NCBI GenBank assembly: GCA_009599575.1
Contig: VWND01000007.1
Location: forward strand, 682,001-746,000
DNA length: 64,000 bases
DNA from: Blumeriella jaapii
Lineage: Eukaryota > Ascomycota > Leotiomycetes > Helotiales > Drepanopezizaceae
Reading direction: 5' to 3'
This document shows, piece by piece, positions 23,459 to 34,854 of the stretch (the first letter of the stretch is position 1; each line of letters begins with the position of its first letter). Below the pieces are notes generated by a model. That model was not told the DNA's origin, ran no database searches, and was given only the letters and a program-made list of their open reading frames with translations. Both the position numbers and the translations under genes were made by a program.

Positions 23459-24733
23459 GGTGGAAGGTTGGCTTAAGACGAGCTAGTCTTGGTGACCAGC
23501 AGTCTAAGGATCGCTAACACTATCTGTACAAAGAGGTAGTCGATTTCAACGAGGCTTCTTATGCTTTCTCCTGGGTGGCGTGAAGCATTTTCTTGGCTGT
23601 GTTGATCGGCTACCACACGCTTGATCGGCCCTCAATAGAAGTTGAAGTTTATATAGCAGCAGCAGCAGCGATGGACGTTCATCGTACTGACAGCGGGCCG
23701 TTGCTCTGCTGAAGGAAGGTCACAACAAGGGGAAGCTGGAGTCAGAAGAGGTCGTTCGAGGTCGACATGACAGCTCTTACAGCACTTAGCCTCATCGAAA
23801 GTTACCGAGACCTAACCAGGCCTTATCGATTGATCATGACATCATTCCCGCATTGAGACGTGGAGAGGCAACTTCATCTTTCTGCTCAGAAACCACATGA
23901 TCTTTGTGTTTGCGGAAATTTCCGAACTTCGCCATGATCTGGCTGTACATGGTCATGACCAAGGAATCATGGAGTAACAGGCAGATTGACGAGGAGCGTA
24001 TTGTGGTCACGTGACCTCGATGCACAGCCCAGATTCTACAGTACAGTACAACACCTAGGGCAAGGAAATTGCTGAATGGAAAGCACCATCACAAGTCTGA
24101 TAAATAGCAACAAATGATTCCTATAGGCGGGTCCCATTGGTAACACTTTACACGTCATGTTCCAAACCAACTCATCCTTGTCCTGCATGTTGTCGCTACC
24201 AAGTACTGCCGAATGCTTTACACAATAAGAGCCCACCAGAAATCTCCGAGGCGAAGCCGTACTCGATTTTGCATGAGAACGACAGCGGCGGATAGGTGCC
24301 CAGGTCGTTCGTCAAGCTTTGTGTTAAGCATTTCGGTGTCCGGCTGGGTCTCGGTGGTGACGAGGTCGACATGCAGTCTAGACAACAAGCATTGGGTTGA
24401 CGGGCAGACCGACAGGACTGACGACCACATCTGCCTGGCATCCCCTTACCGAGACCTCTTTCTTATTATATCTTATCTTATCTTATCTCATCTCTTATTT
24501 TCTTTTTCTTTTCTTATCGGAATGCTTTCGTGGCCGCTAAGTCAACTAGTCACTTTGCTTCAACTAGTCACTTTGCTTCCTCGGCACGGGTCCAGACCAA
24601 TCTCGTTTTCGCAAGTGCTACCCGAGGTTAGAATCTAAGTGCCCTATATCATTACCCTATAAGTATCCCCCCACCTCTTTCTCCGTCCATTTCTTGCCGA
24701 CGGTGCCACAATATCTTATCTCAATCAACAATT
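23459..24733. other. Intergenic, 1275 bp
   Basis: Divergent region between RAD4 and the GIT1-like gene. It contains a short GCAGCAGCAGCAG run (23656), a TATCT-rich tract (24470-24515) and an 18-bp tandem duplication. A pyrimidine-rich leader precedes the permease start. No gene recognised. Confidence 0.6.
24543..24578 (+). repeat. 18-bp tandem duplication
   Basis: CAACTAGTCACTTTGCTT occurs twice in direct succession, about 155 bp upstream of the permease ATG. Duplicated promoter elements are possible. Confidence 0.85.
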
Positions 24734-26513
24734 ATGTTTGGCTTCAACAAGGAAGCATCTGTCGAAGAGACCCGATGCGAACCGCGCCGACATTCGGCTT
24801 CGGATGCACCTTATGTGCAAAATGTTGCCGAAGATGCCTTGGGGAATACCGGAAAGAACACCTGGGAGCGAATCTGGCCCGCCATGGCCTGTGGTGCTGG
24901 TCTCTTCTCGGATGGATATGTCAACAATGTATGCCCTCTCTGACGTTGCCTGAGACAAAATCTAAACGAAATAGGTCATAGGAAGCGTCTCGACTATGGT
25001 ATGTTATCCTTACAAAGATCGCATCATGCCAGTGACTTGATGCTCACCCACATTTAAGCTGTCTACAATCTACGGAAAATCTTATACCGACTCCTCTGCC
25101 CGAAAGAACGTATCTGCCATCACGTTCGCCGGTACGGTTCTGGGGCAGCTTGTTTTCGGCTACACGAGTGACAAGTGGTCTCGAAAGAATTCTCTCCTGG
25201 TTTCCACTATCATCCTCATCATCTTCACAGCTCTGGCCGCTGGCTCCTATGGTGCGGGCGGCTCAACACAAGGCATGTTTGCGGCTTTGACGGCTTATCG
25301 ATTCCTCGCAGGAATCGTATAGGAGGAGAATATCCAGCCGGAAGTGTTGCATGCGCGGAGTCGACTGGAGAACTGAGGTCTGGAACTCGTAACCGATGGT
25401 TCATCCTATTTACGAACGTCATGATCGATTGGGGCTTCGTCATTGGGGCTTTCGTTCCTTACCTTATGGTTGTCATATGTACTTCAGACCATTTACGCGC
25501 CGCCTGGAGAATTTCGATGGGCATCGGTGTCCTGCCCCCAATGGTCCTTCTACTCATGCGATTTAAGCTTCAGGAGCCCGAGGAGTTCAAGAAGTAGGTA
25601 ATCCCCTTGCCGATCTACCTTTCAAATAACGCTAAAACCAATCCTCAGGGAGAGCATGAAGAACGTCAAAATCCCGTATCTATTGGTTATCAAGTATTAC
25701 GGGTGGAGACTCTTCGTCGTCAGTGCAATCTGGTTCATGTACGACGTAAGAGCCTAGACATTCTCCAATCCTGGCTTCCACTGAGATATCTAGTTCTCCA
25801 CGTACTCCTTTGGTATCTACTCCTCGACGATTCTAGCGAACATCTACGGACCTTCCGCCCCGTTAACTAAAACGTTCGGCTGGAATACCGTCATCAATCT
25901 TTTCTACATTCCTGGTTGCATGCTGGGCTCTTTCTACTCAGACAAGGTCGGCCCTAGGTACGCGCTCGCTTCGGGTGTTTTCGTCCAAGCTATCGTCGGC
26001 TTTATCATGGCTGGTCTATATCCTACCTTGGCCAAGCCGGAGAATGTCGCCGGGTTTGCTGTTGTGTACGGGATATTCCTGTCTCTTGGAGAGCTTGGGC
26101 CAGGAGACAACATAGGTCTTGTCGCTAGCAAAACTTGTGCGACGGGCGTGAGAGGTCAGTACTATGCCATTGCCGCTGCTACGGGAAAGATCGGTGCTTT
26201 CGTCGGCACTTATATCTTTCCATATATCGAGAAGGCTGGAGGAAAGGGAACGGCAGCCTCGGCTCAATACCCCTTCTACGTCTCCGGAGCACTGTGCATT
26301 CTGAGTGCAGTTCTAGCGGTCTTCTGCCTTCCGCATATCGGCCAAGATACGATTACGAAGGAGGACGTCATGTTCAGAGAGTATCTGACCAGTAAGGGGT
26401 GGGATGTCACACAGCTGGGTTTGTTGAAGGGCGAGTCCGCCGAGAGCAGAGCGGCTGCTTCTGCAGCTGTCGACTCGGAGCCAGAGAAGGAATCCCAGCC
26501 CAAGCTGTCGTAA
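24734..26513 (+). CDS. GIT1-like glycerophosphodiester/phosphate permease (MFS), frame break in exon 3
   Basis: A plasma-membrane proton symporter of the sugar-porter-like phosphate group, related to yeast Git1 (glycerophosphoinositol uptake). Exons: 24734-24928, 24975-24998 (only 24 nt), 25059-25593, 25649-25745, 25794-26513. Landmarks are SDGYVNN, TDKW-type SDKWSRK after helix 2, EYPAGSVACAEST, and a C-terminal MFREYLTSKGWDVTQLGL block typical of the Git1 branch. Exons sum to 1571 nt, one short of 524 codons. At 25314-25321 GGAATCGTATAGG gives GIV-stop where the family has GIGIGGEYPAG; one G appears missing. Without it the frame closes after about 170 codons. Substrate inferred from family only. 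Confidence 0.9.
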
Positions 26514-28178
26514 GGTGGAAATATAAAGGGTCCAAGGTCGTTTGGAAATCTAGACGGGCACGTACGAAGCCGGGGACTCGATGTTTACCCAGAATTAATG
26601 TTTACAAGGATGAGTGTACAGATTTAATAATTTATAGTATTTGAAACCAGTATCGCCAATCTCCCGGCCGTTTCGGACTGGGTGAAAACAAACGTCACTT
26701 GGAGGACAGACCGTCGGGTCGTCTGTGGGTGATTTACTCGAGATCCGTCCGAGCACCGATTCATCAGAAGTCGGACCACCGCTGTGTATCAAAAGGTCTA
26801 TCTACCTATGAACTTGGCAAGACGAAGCTCGGCAGCCGTGGGACGTAGATTGCTTTTTTCTAGACCTAGAGCCGCCAACCAACGCATTGGGGGAACGTCC
26901 GGAACATGCTCTGCACGTTGCACAACACCTCTCTCACCTCGATGCTCTGATCCTGATGCAGAGCGCATTTAGAAGTCGGGGTTCTTGACAGCTGCTCTCG
27001 ACCTGCGCCTTGTCGTCGTTGTCGTAGTGCCCAATCCGGCTCTTGGGGCTCGGCCAGATCAGCAACCCTGTGCTGATCACCTGGGGCAGATGTGCAACAG
27101 CTGCCGCCTCGGCGATCACTGTACAGTACTGTACGGTCCGGTACGGTACGTGCAGTCTGATGTTGATTGTCCGGTACGTGATCCCAGCTTCTCCATGCGA
27201 GCGATACTAAGCGAGCGAGCCCTCGCCTCACTCAATGCGGCACAACTGCCATCTATTTTCTCGCGACGGGATTCCCGTCCATGGCTCTGCGACTCGAGCA
27301 ATGGGAGCTACTTTTACGGCTGCGCCCTGGAGATAGATTACATGGAGCCGTTTCTTCAGGGGCCTTGTCCCCAGTGTGAGCGACATGCCCCCCCGTAGGC
27401 GCAGGCGAAGCAGCTCCACAGCCGAGACGACGACCAAAGGAACTTATATGAGAGAAAGCCGTTCCCCCGGGCCGCGGCGCTGACTCTCGCCGGAATGAAT
27501 GGCCTTTCTTGTCCCTGGGTGTACCAAGGTAGGCTTGCCGCATTTTGGTTTCTGTTTTCTCCACTGCGCGCTGGTCTGATTCTCGCGTCCGGCCGAGGAT
27601 GCTGGTGTCGATCTCGCGTTTTGCCCTTGTCCTCCTGCGCGGCCTCTCGGTCTCTGCCCAGCTTTTATATCCTCATCCGCCCAGTAGCGAACGAGGCGCG
27701 CGACGGCGACAGGCCGTGGCGACGCGCTGTGACGGGCCGAGTCTGCTACGGTGCCGCTCTTCAGCCAGATGACGAGCTTCTCGCTGCGATCTCTCGCTGG
27801 CTCGTGTTTCCTCTCCTGTAAGTAAGCCTTGGTCTTCTCCGCGCGCTTCACTGCTCTTGTGGACGGCGAGATGGACGAGCGTGTAAGCTCGTCTTCTGGT
27901 GTGTCCTCGACGAAAGACTTACCACCACAGACGCTTTCCGCTTGGAACCTCCTGTCAACCATCAAGCCTTCAACTGTCGCCAAATCCCACCTGCGGTAGC
28001 CCTCCACGCGAAAGATGCGTAGAGAGCCAAGCCTGCATACCTTCTCGGTGCCCTCTATAACAGCCTTCCGTGTGAAGATATACTTACGAGCCTCAGTTTC
28101 CTTGGTACGAAAGGTTCTCTCCTGGGCGTCGCAAACCTCCCTATAGGCTACTACTCGCCCCTTCTCGCCCTCTGCAAC
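26514..28178. other. Intergenic, 1665 bp, no assured gene
   Basis: Contains GTACAGTACTGTAC-type motifs around 27120-27180. A long minus-strand ORF (27444-28829) overlaps the 5' part of the next gene and may be a shadow. It does contain donor- and acceptor-like sites on the minus strand (for example CTCGTAAGTATATC near 28084 and CTTACAG near 27823), so a minus-strand gene at about 27600-28200 cannot be excluded. Confidence 0.45.
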
Positions 28179-29746
28179 ATGGCTGGCGCCTTTCCCCATG
28201 TTCTCCCTCCAGCCACTACAGTCTCTCAAGCCCCAGCCCTTGCGACGAACCTTCCAGCGACTGCCACGGCTGATCCTCCAAGCCGCGCCGTCACCTGCCC
28301 CGATGCGGAGACTGATGCCGAAGTCCCCATTGCCGACAGCGAAGTTACGGACTGCGAGCTCGCAGCCATTGTCATGCTCTCGCTCCCGCCTCTGTTCAAG
28401 ACTCTTTTCAAGAGCCCGGTTAGCACGAGACTGGCGACCTCGAGGGCAACGATGACGCCTGCGACTGGAAGCAGGGCTTCTGCTGTCCCGACGGCGGTCG
28501 CTACGCCTGGCGCTTTTGTCATACCAGCTCCAATCACGTCCGATGCCCAGGCGCGCCTTGCGAGCAGAGGGGTAGCTACCCCGTCGAGCAAGCCGAGCGC
28601 GAAGATGGTGTCTACGATTATCATAGTCGGTCTCGTCCTCCTCACATTCACGGTCTGTTTCTGGCTGTTCTTGCGCTACCGCAAAGCAACAGCCGGACTT
28701 GGTGCACCTTCCGTCTCTCGTCCCTCGCCCTGGAGGAAACTCAAGAGCCTGTTGAGCGACATGAGAGAGAGGAGCACCTGGTTCAGACAGCAAGTTCCGC
28801 AGTCGCAGGATGCGCCCTTGCGTCGACACAAATACAAACGCAGCGACGCGGAGAACACCCCCCGTATAAATGACACCGTCGCGCGCAACAACTTACGCCT
28901 CGACCCAACGCAGCACCCAAGTCGGGCGAAACTCGGGTTCGAGGGTCAGAACTCGCAGCGGCAAACATTCGAGGATCGGTACCACGCCATTGGAACCAGA
29001 GAACGATTCTGGCCGAGCTGGATGGAAGTGCCATCATCTCGCCCCTGGACCGCGCTCTGCCTCCTCTTCCATCGGCGGACCGATCGAGTGTGAGCAGTGA
29101 GGTGCGCCGCTTGACGGTGGAGTTGGATCGCGCGCTGGAGTTTACATTTTTCAGATCGGGTTCCTACGCACAGAGGACGATCCACAGCAGCAGCAGCTAC
29201 TACGGCGACTGTGACAAGAGGCTGACGCAGGCGAGTCTCGAGAGTTACAGACAGGCTGATGAGGCTGCTGAGAGGAGGCAGCTGCCGATTGCTGTGCTCA
29301 GCCATGGCATGCGAGGCCGTGTGATCAAGGGGGACGAGTTGGCGACTGTCGTTGACGTCAAGAAGAAACGGCCGGAGGCGTCGTCGCTCACCTTGTCACC
29401 AGAGACGTGGCAAGACGTGGAACCGCCGCCGACTCTCACGCCGTCCAGCGAAACAGGGACCTTTGGCCAGCCCAGCGGGTTAGGGATGGACTCGAGGGTG
29501 AGAGAGCCCTGGGCGAGGCAAGAGCCGCGCAGTGTGCTTAGTTCCCGGGACTTGGTGTTGAGGGAGAGAAGAATTCGGATGGAGCGGAGGAGGCGCAAGA
29601 GGAACAAGCTCCTGAGCGAGGGCGTCGGGGGCAGTTATTCGAGCTATAGGAGCTGTAGCAGCGGCCTGGGAAGGGGGTGTCTTGTAGAGGAGGAAGAGAG
29701 CGCATTCGAGACGCAGGCGTCGAGCAATAGCTTTCGCTTCCCCTGA
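28179..29746 (+). CDS. Hypothetical single-pass membrane protein, Ser/Thr/Ala-rich ectodomain
   Basis: The proposed model is 28179-28863 joined to 28914-29746 (505 aa). It uses a 50-nt intron with donor CCCC|GTATAA, a branch-like ACTTACG and acceptor AACGCAG. This intron links two ORFs lying in different frames, and the join reads ENTPPPKSGETR. The first 145 residues are rich in Ala, Pro, Thr and Ser. A clear transmembrane segment (VSTIIIVGLVLLTFTVCFWL, about residues 150-170) is followed by RYRK and a long basic, Arg/Ser-rich cytoplasmic tail. There is no convincing signal peptide. The layout resembles fungal wall-sensor or mid2-like proteins, but no cysteine-rich domain is seen. Family not recognised; the start and intron are tentative, and an opposite-strand ORF overlaps it. 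Confidence 0.5.
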
Positions 29747-31249
29747 GTCGTCTACCAGGGACAACCAACGCTTCCAGTCGACGGTCGATGGCATGTCGGA
29801 GAGCAGTGGCATGGAGTGTTCGCCAGATCAGCAGTTCGAACCGAAGCCAACAGAGAGCCGTGGGCCGCGTCGGACCCAGGAATGCCTCGCGCTTGGCCTT
29901 GCTTGAGACGACATGTCCTCTGCGCATCCTAGGCAGGCGCGTGGAGCCGGTTATACAGACGAACTGGTCGCGGTCGCAAGCAGAGATTGCTGCGCAGGAA
30001 GAAGAAGTTCAAGAGCAGAAAATGGAATCGGAAGCCGAAGCGCGCACACCACGTGATGAAAATAGCATGAGCAACCCCAACGTGGAGTCTTGGATCTTCG
30101 GCCGTCAACGTGGCAGCTCCCGACGTCGGTATACTCCAGACCAATGTGCATCTCAAGACCAATTGACAGGCCATCAGCCGTTCCCAATCGAGGATCTCCG
30201 GTACACACCTATGCACAGGGCGAAGCCTCTTGGGTCGACCAAGAACCAAACCCTTGTTGGGGGTTCATGTATTCTAAGACCACAGCTCCCACCCAGTACA
30301 CGTCACAGCCTTCGGCGCAGATGACGCGAGGATGGTTCATTCCAGGGGCCATGGTATGTACATACAGTACATAGACAGGTGTACAGTATGTCTGGAGCTG
30401 TACCATGGTACTGTACATCTCATGCCGCCTGTGCACGAGCGCCCTGGAACGGGCTGGCTGGTTGGCTGGCTCCTTGCTGAAAATCTTTTTGGTTTTTGTT
30501 GCACGTCGCAGCGCCGGCTGAGGTCGCACGAGAGACATATGCCCGCCAATGCCGTGCAACGAGAGAACTGCTGAGTGGGTGAGTGAGCGAGCGAGTGAGT
30601 GATGGAATACTCCACAGGAACACATGAGTGAGCCGGATCTTGGGCGGTTTTGACCGGTGAGGTGAGGTGAGGTGAGGTGAGGTGAGGTGAAATTAGGCAA
30701 GGAAGGCATTGTACTGTACTGTACATAAAGCGAGAAAGAAGGGTTAGGATGTTTTCAAAAGCTTGCTCATGAGAAAACTACATCATGATGTCTGTTGAGA
30801 GTCTGGATGGAGGGACGGGGGTCTGTATGTAAGAAGTATGTATGTACTGTACATACTGTATGTGAAGTGTAGCTGCAGTGTTGCTGGTTTCTGCAGCAGC
30901 TAATAGGATGTTTCAATCGGTCATTTGTAGGGAGTGCTGTGTTTACTAATTCAATCCGGCCAGCTACTGTACAGTAGGTAGGTATGTACAGTACTGTACT
31001 GTACTGTACCTACAGTCAAGCTACTTTGCTCGCTACTATTGCATCATCCAGGACCCCTCACGACTACAGTACAGTCCTGTACGGTAGCTCGCCTAGTAAT
31101 ATTTATATAAACATTTCCAAACTCGCTCCCTCTCTCACTCACTCCTCTCTCCCTCTCTCTCGCTTACCATCATCTACTTACTGTACTCTACTTCTCCGTC
31201 TGTGGCGTAGATAATCCGAGGAGAGCTTCACCACAGCCCAAAGCTCACA
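29747..31249. other. Intergenic, 1503 bp, repeat-rich
   Basis: Holds the GGTGA microsatellite, several GTACTGTAC/GTACAGTAC motifs (30358-30416, 30711-30725, 30844-30860, 30965-31010, 31066-31084) and a CT-rich leader just before the dehydrogenase. No coding sequence supported. Confidence 0.6.
30656..30690 (+). repeat. GGTGA pentanucleotide microsatellite, 7 copies
   Basis: Seven perfect GGTGA units in direct succession. Confidence 0.95.
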
Positions 31250-32193
31250 ATGCAGCAGCAAACACATTCTACAGCATCGTTGCCGGCGTGGGCGCAGGAA
31301 CCGGTACCTTCCCCTCTCCCAACCCACCCTGTCCCCCCTCTTGCCCGCCAGATGCAAATCAACACCCAAACCACGCGCAGCCAAACGGCTAACCATCACA
31401 CCACGCGAGGCCGTTCCGTCGCCCTCAAGTTCGCACAGAGCTACCCCGTCGCCCTCCTCGCCCGCACGCCCGAGAACTACGAGTCCGTCGTGGCCGAGAT
31501 CAACGCCGCCGGCGGTCATGCCATCGGCGTCGCGACCGACGTCTCCTCGGCCTCGGCCGTGAAGAAGGCGCTCGCGGAGATCGAGCGGGAGTTCGAGGGG
31601 AAGCGCTTGGCGGCCGCGGTTTTCAACGTCGGGGGCCAGTTTATCAGGAAGCCCTTTCTGGAGCTGACGAAGGAGGAGTACGAGACGGGCTATGCTGCGA
31701 ACGGGTAAGGTGTCCCTTGACTTCCGACCTGGCTTTTGCCGTGTACTGTGCAGTAGTAAGTGGTGTGATGTTGATGGCCCGTCAAAATATACATAGCACC
31801 GGCTTCTTCCACTTCGCCCAGGCAACGCTCCCCGGTCTCCTCGCCTCGGTTTCCTCCTCGCCACATCCGCCATCCCTCATCGTCACGGGCTCCACGGCCT
31901 CGCTGCGCGGCGGCGCATCCTTCGCCTCGTTCGCGAGCGGCCAGTTCGCCAAGAGGGCTACGGCGCAGAGTCTGGCGAGAGAGTTCGGCCCTCGGGGAGT
32001 GCATGTCGCGCATGCCATCCTCGATGGGGTCATTGATATCCCGAGAACCAAGGAGTGGGCTGTCAACGGGGGAGTGGAGGATGGGAAGATCAGCCCGGAA
32101 GCCATCGCTGATGCGTATTGGTATCTGCATACCCAGCCGAGGAGTCACTTTACTCAGGAGTTGGATGTTAGACCGTACGTCGAGAAGTTTTAG
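31250..32193 (+). CDS. Atypical short-chain dehydrogenase/reductase, frame break at start
   Basis: A Rossmann-fold NAD(P)-binding oxidoreductase; substrate unknown. Exons: 31250-31303, 31410-31704, 31797-32193 (GCTAACC branch in intron 1). Splicing intron 1 restores the cofactor loop VAGVGAGTGRSVALKFA. However, the ATG at 31250 is out of frame with it: exons total 746 nt, one short of 249 codons. A missing G after ATG (ATGGCAGCA) would mend it and improve the start context; an upstream non-coding exon ending at 31256 is the alternative. The usual catalytic Tyr-x-x-x-Lys is replaced around FASFASGQFAKRATAQS, with Phe in the Tyr position, as in a divergent group of fungal SDRs. The C-terminus LDVRPYVEKF is complete. 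Confidence 0.82.
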
Positions 32194-32892
32194 ACGCTGT
32201 ACAGGTACGACGATGTTGTAGGCCAATACAATGCATTTCATGAAACCCAATCCAACCCAAAGTCCATGAGTGTCCAGATAGAAGAAGACCTTGCAACCGG
32301 AGCTGGCCACTGGTACCGAGCGATTGAACCACGGTGATTGCAGCATATCCCTCACCATCAAACTCTCATCATCACAGAATACATCTAGAGACAGTCTGCA
32401 GGCGAGGGAGGTCACATCCAAAGAATCAGACCTCGTGTTCCCTCTTGCGCTATTGTTTACCTCGACAACCATAAGCCTTTTTCAAGGAGGTTGACGCGGA
32501 GATAATTAGCGCAGACATACTGACATAGCTGAAGCACTTGTCATCGATCATGCCTACAAATCAAGGTTAGCAGAGAGGGCAACCCCCCCAAAGCAAGATC
32601 TCGGTATAGCAAAACACCAACGTGCCGTGCAAGTAGTACACGGCACTTTGCTTCGGGAGGACCTCCCATGGAGCATTTCACATGTGATACCAAAGTGCAA
32701 GCACAGAGGATGTGAAACGGCCATAATGTGTTGTTCTTGTATTCATTTCCCTATGCCTAGCAGCCTGAGCCGCCAGCCGTCGCCAGAGGCGCCGCTAGTC
32801 TGCAAATAACACATCCTGCCCAACACGCCGGTTATGTCCAGTTTTTGGTCAACTTTTCGCTCGTGCGCTCGATTTCGTTCTCGAAATCGAAT
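32194..32892. other. Convergent intergenic region, 699 bp
   Basis: Lies between the dehydrogenase stop and the L26 stop, so it holds two 3' ends. Short ORFs only; nothing else seen. Confidence 0.6.
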
Positions 32893-33435
32893 CTAAGCCT
32901 TCGACTTCGACTTCTCTTTGATCTCGCGGCCGGCCTTGATGCGCTCCAGTATGCTCTCACGGTCCTTGTCAAGCTTCAGCTTGGTGATGACGACCTTTGA
33001 TGGGTGGATGCCGAGGGGCACGGATTGGCCGGACGACTTCTCCTTGACGACGCGCTCGATGTGCACGACGTACTTGAGACGGTAGACCGAGGTGATCTTG
33101 CCTTCACGGCCCTTGTTGGAGCCTCGGACCACAGTGACTTCGTCGTCCTTTCGGATGGGGATCGAGCGGACCTGGGAGGCAGATGTTAATAGAGGCGAGG
33201 AATTCTGCAGACAGTAGTACCCACGTTGTACTTCTCACGGAGCTCTTTGCTGAGAGGGGCGCTCATGATTGTGCGTCTGACGCTGGAAGGGGCATCGTAA
33301 TGGGCCTTGCGCGACTTTCTGCGCGAGGAGTGGAGGGCTGCCATTGTCAGTTTTGCGATCCGGCACATTCAATCAATTCTGCCAGGTGGAGGGCAAAGCT
33401 GCAGATCTAGACATACAGGAGTTGATCTTGGTCAT
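32893..33435 (-). CDS. RPL26: 60S ribosomal protein L26 (uL24)
   Basis: A structural protein of the large ribosomal subunit near the exit tunnel. Exons: 33417-33435 (19 nt), 33225-33337, 32893-33171; total 411 nt, 136 aa. The joined N-terminus reads [20 protein letters not shown], matching the universal L26 start, so the ATG at 33344-33346, inside intron 1, is not the start. The body has [20 protein letters not shown], the KOW-motif region [18 protein letters not shown], and [20 protein letters not shown]. Early short exons are typical of fungal ribosomal protein genes. Divergent from the MTAP gene over 312 bp. Confidence 0.96.
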
Positions 33436-33747
33436 TTTGGCGGCTGGTGATGGACGTCGGCGGTGTTGTCGTTGGTCGTTAATTCGCACGTCAAAATTTC
33501 CGAGAAATCTTTCGGGGGAACCTGTGTGTGCTAAGCGAGCTCAAACTAAGTCATGTGACTGCATTTGTGAAAGTGGGTCTTGAATGGAGCTGCCCCTCCA
33601 AGGTTGGAGGGGCATTGATTTGTTGTTTTTTCACCCCGCCCCTCAAAGCTCACCTCACTTACTTTGATCTCATCTACATTTCCTGCTCAACACCTCTTCT
33701 CAGTTTGCTTATCTTACCGATCATACCTTAACTTGATCTCCGTCAGA
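33436..33747. promoter_or_regulatory. Divergent promoter: RPL26 / MTAP
   Basis: 312 bp separate the two start codons. CT-rich stretches precede the MTAP start, as is common for highly expressed fungal genes. Confidence 0.55.
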
Positions 33748-34854
33748 ATGGCAGATCTTCCAACGTCCTACGATGGTAAATTTCCCAAAAGCATTCTTGT
33801 ACCATTGCCTCCTTACTGACACCTACAGGTCCTGTCCATATCGCAGTAATCGGAGGGACTGGTCTTCAGAAACTTGAAGGCTTCGTCCAAGTCGCAACTC
33901 TCAACCCTTCCACCCCATGGGGCTACCCCTCTGCACCCATTCACATCCTCCAACACAACAATGTCCCCGTCGCTTTCCTGTCCCGCCATGGCGCATCCCA
34001 CGAGCACGCTCCCCATGAGGTCCCCTCCCGAGCGAACATCGCTGCGTTGAGGAGCATCGGGGTTAGAACAGTGATTGCGTTCAGCGCAGTAGGCAGCCAG
34101 GAAGAGATCCGGCCGAGAGATTTCGTGGTGCCAGACCAGATTATCGATCGTACGAAGGGCGTGAGGCCTTTCACATTCTTCGAGAAGGGCGTTGTTGGAC
34201 ATGTGGGATTTGCGGATCCGTTCGATGCGAAGATTGGGAAGGTAAGAAATGGATACGCAATGTAGCTCTCCAGAAGTTGGTGCTGATTGTGGGCGCAGAT
34301 TATCAGTGCTTGCGGACATGCTCTAGCTGGAGAGGGGGTACGGATGCATGATAAGGGGACTATCATCTGCATGGGTTCGTCTACTCGATTACGCGTTGGA
34401 GTATCATCTACTGATGCATTTGTGCTAAACAGAAGGGCCCCAATTCTCAACTCGCGCCGAGTCCAACATGTACCGCTCCTGGGGCGGCTCCGTGATCAAC
34501 ATGTCCGCCCTCCCAGAAGCCAAGCTCGCCCGCGAAGCAGAGATGGCCTACCAGATGATCTGTATGGCGACCGATTACGACTGCTGGCATAGCACCGAGG
34601 ACGTCGACGTCGCTATGGTCATGAGCCACATGTCTGCCAACAGCGGCAATGCGAAACGACTCGTTGGTGCAGTGCTCGATGAGCTGATCAAGGAGGAGCA
34701 TGCGGACTTGGTGAAAGGGAAGCATTGGGAGGGCAGCTCGACGGGCATGATTCCCTTCATGACGAAGCAAGAAGGGAGAGGCGAGGAAGGGGTCGTAACG
34801 TGGAGTTTCTTTTCCCGGGAGTCTTTGGGCAGTGATGGAGTGCATTGGTGTTGA
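33748..34854 (+). CDS. MEU1: S-methyl-5'-thioadenosine phosphorylase, frame break near C-terminus
   Basis: Splits methylthioadenosine into adenine and methylthioribose-1-phosphate in the methionine salvage pathway; cytosolic. Exons: 33748-33775, 33829-34241, 34299-34374, 34433 to the end. Motifs are VIGGTGL (phosphate loop), SRHGASHEHAPHEVPSRANI, SAVGSQEEIRPRDFVVPDQI, EGPQFSTRAESNMYRSWGG and NMSALPEAKLAREAEM. The observed frame runs to a stop at 34854 with an odd end (TWSFFSRESLG). One frame over, the DNA encodes the family's VEFLFPGVFG ending with a stop at 34833-34835. Exons to that stop total 920 nt, one short of 307 codons, so one base is missing around 34796-34803 (ACG-TGG). Confidence 0.94.

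Noticed and set aside
31178..31873. 231-codon minus-strand ORF over the SDR
   Set aside because: High-GC shadow; the plus strand carries the SDR motifs.
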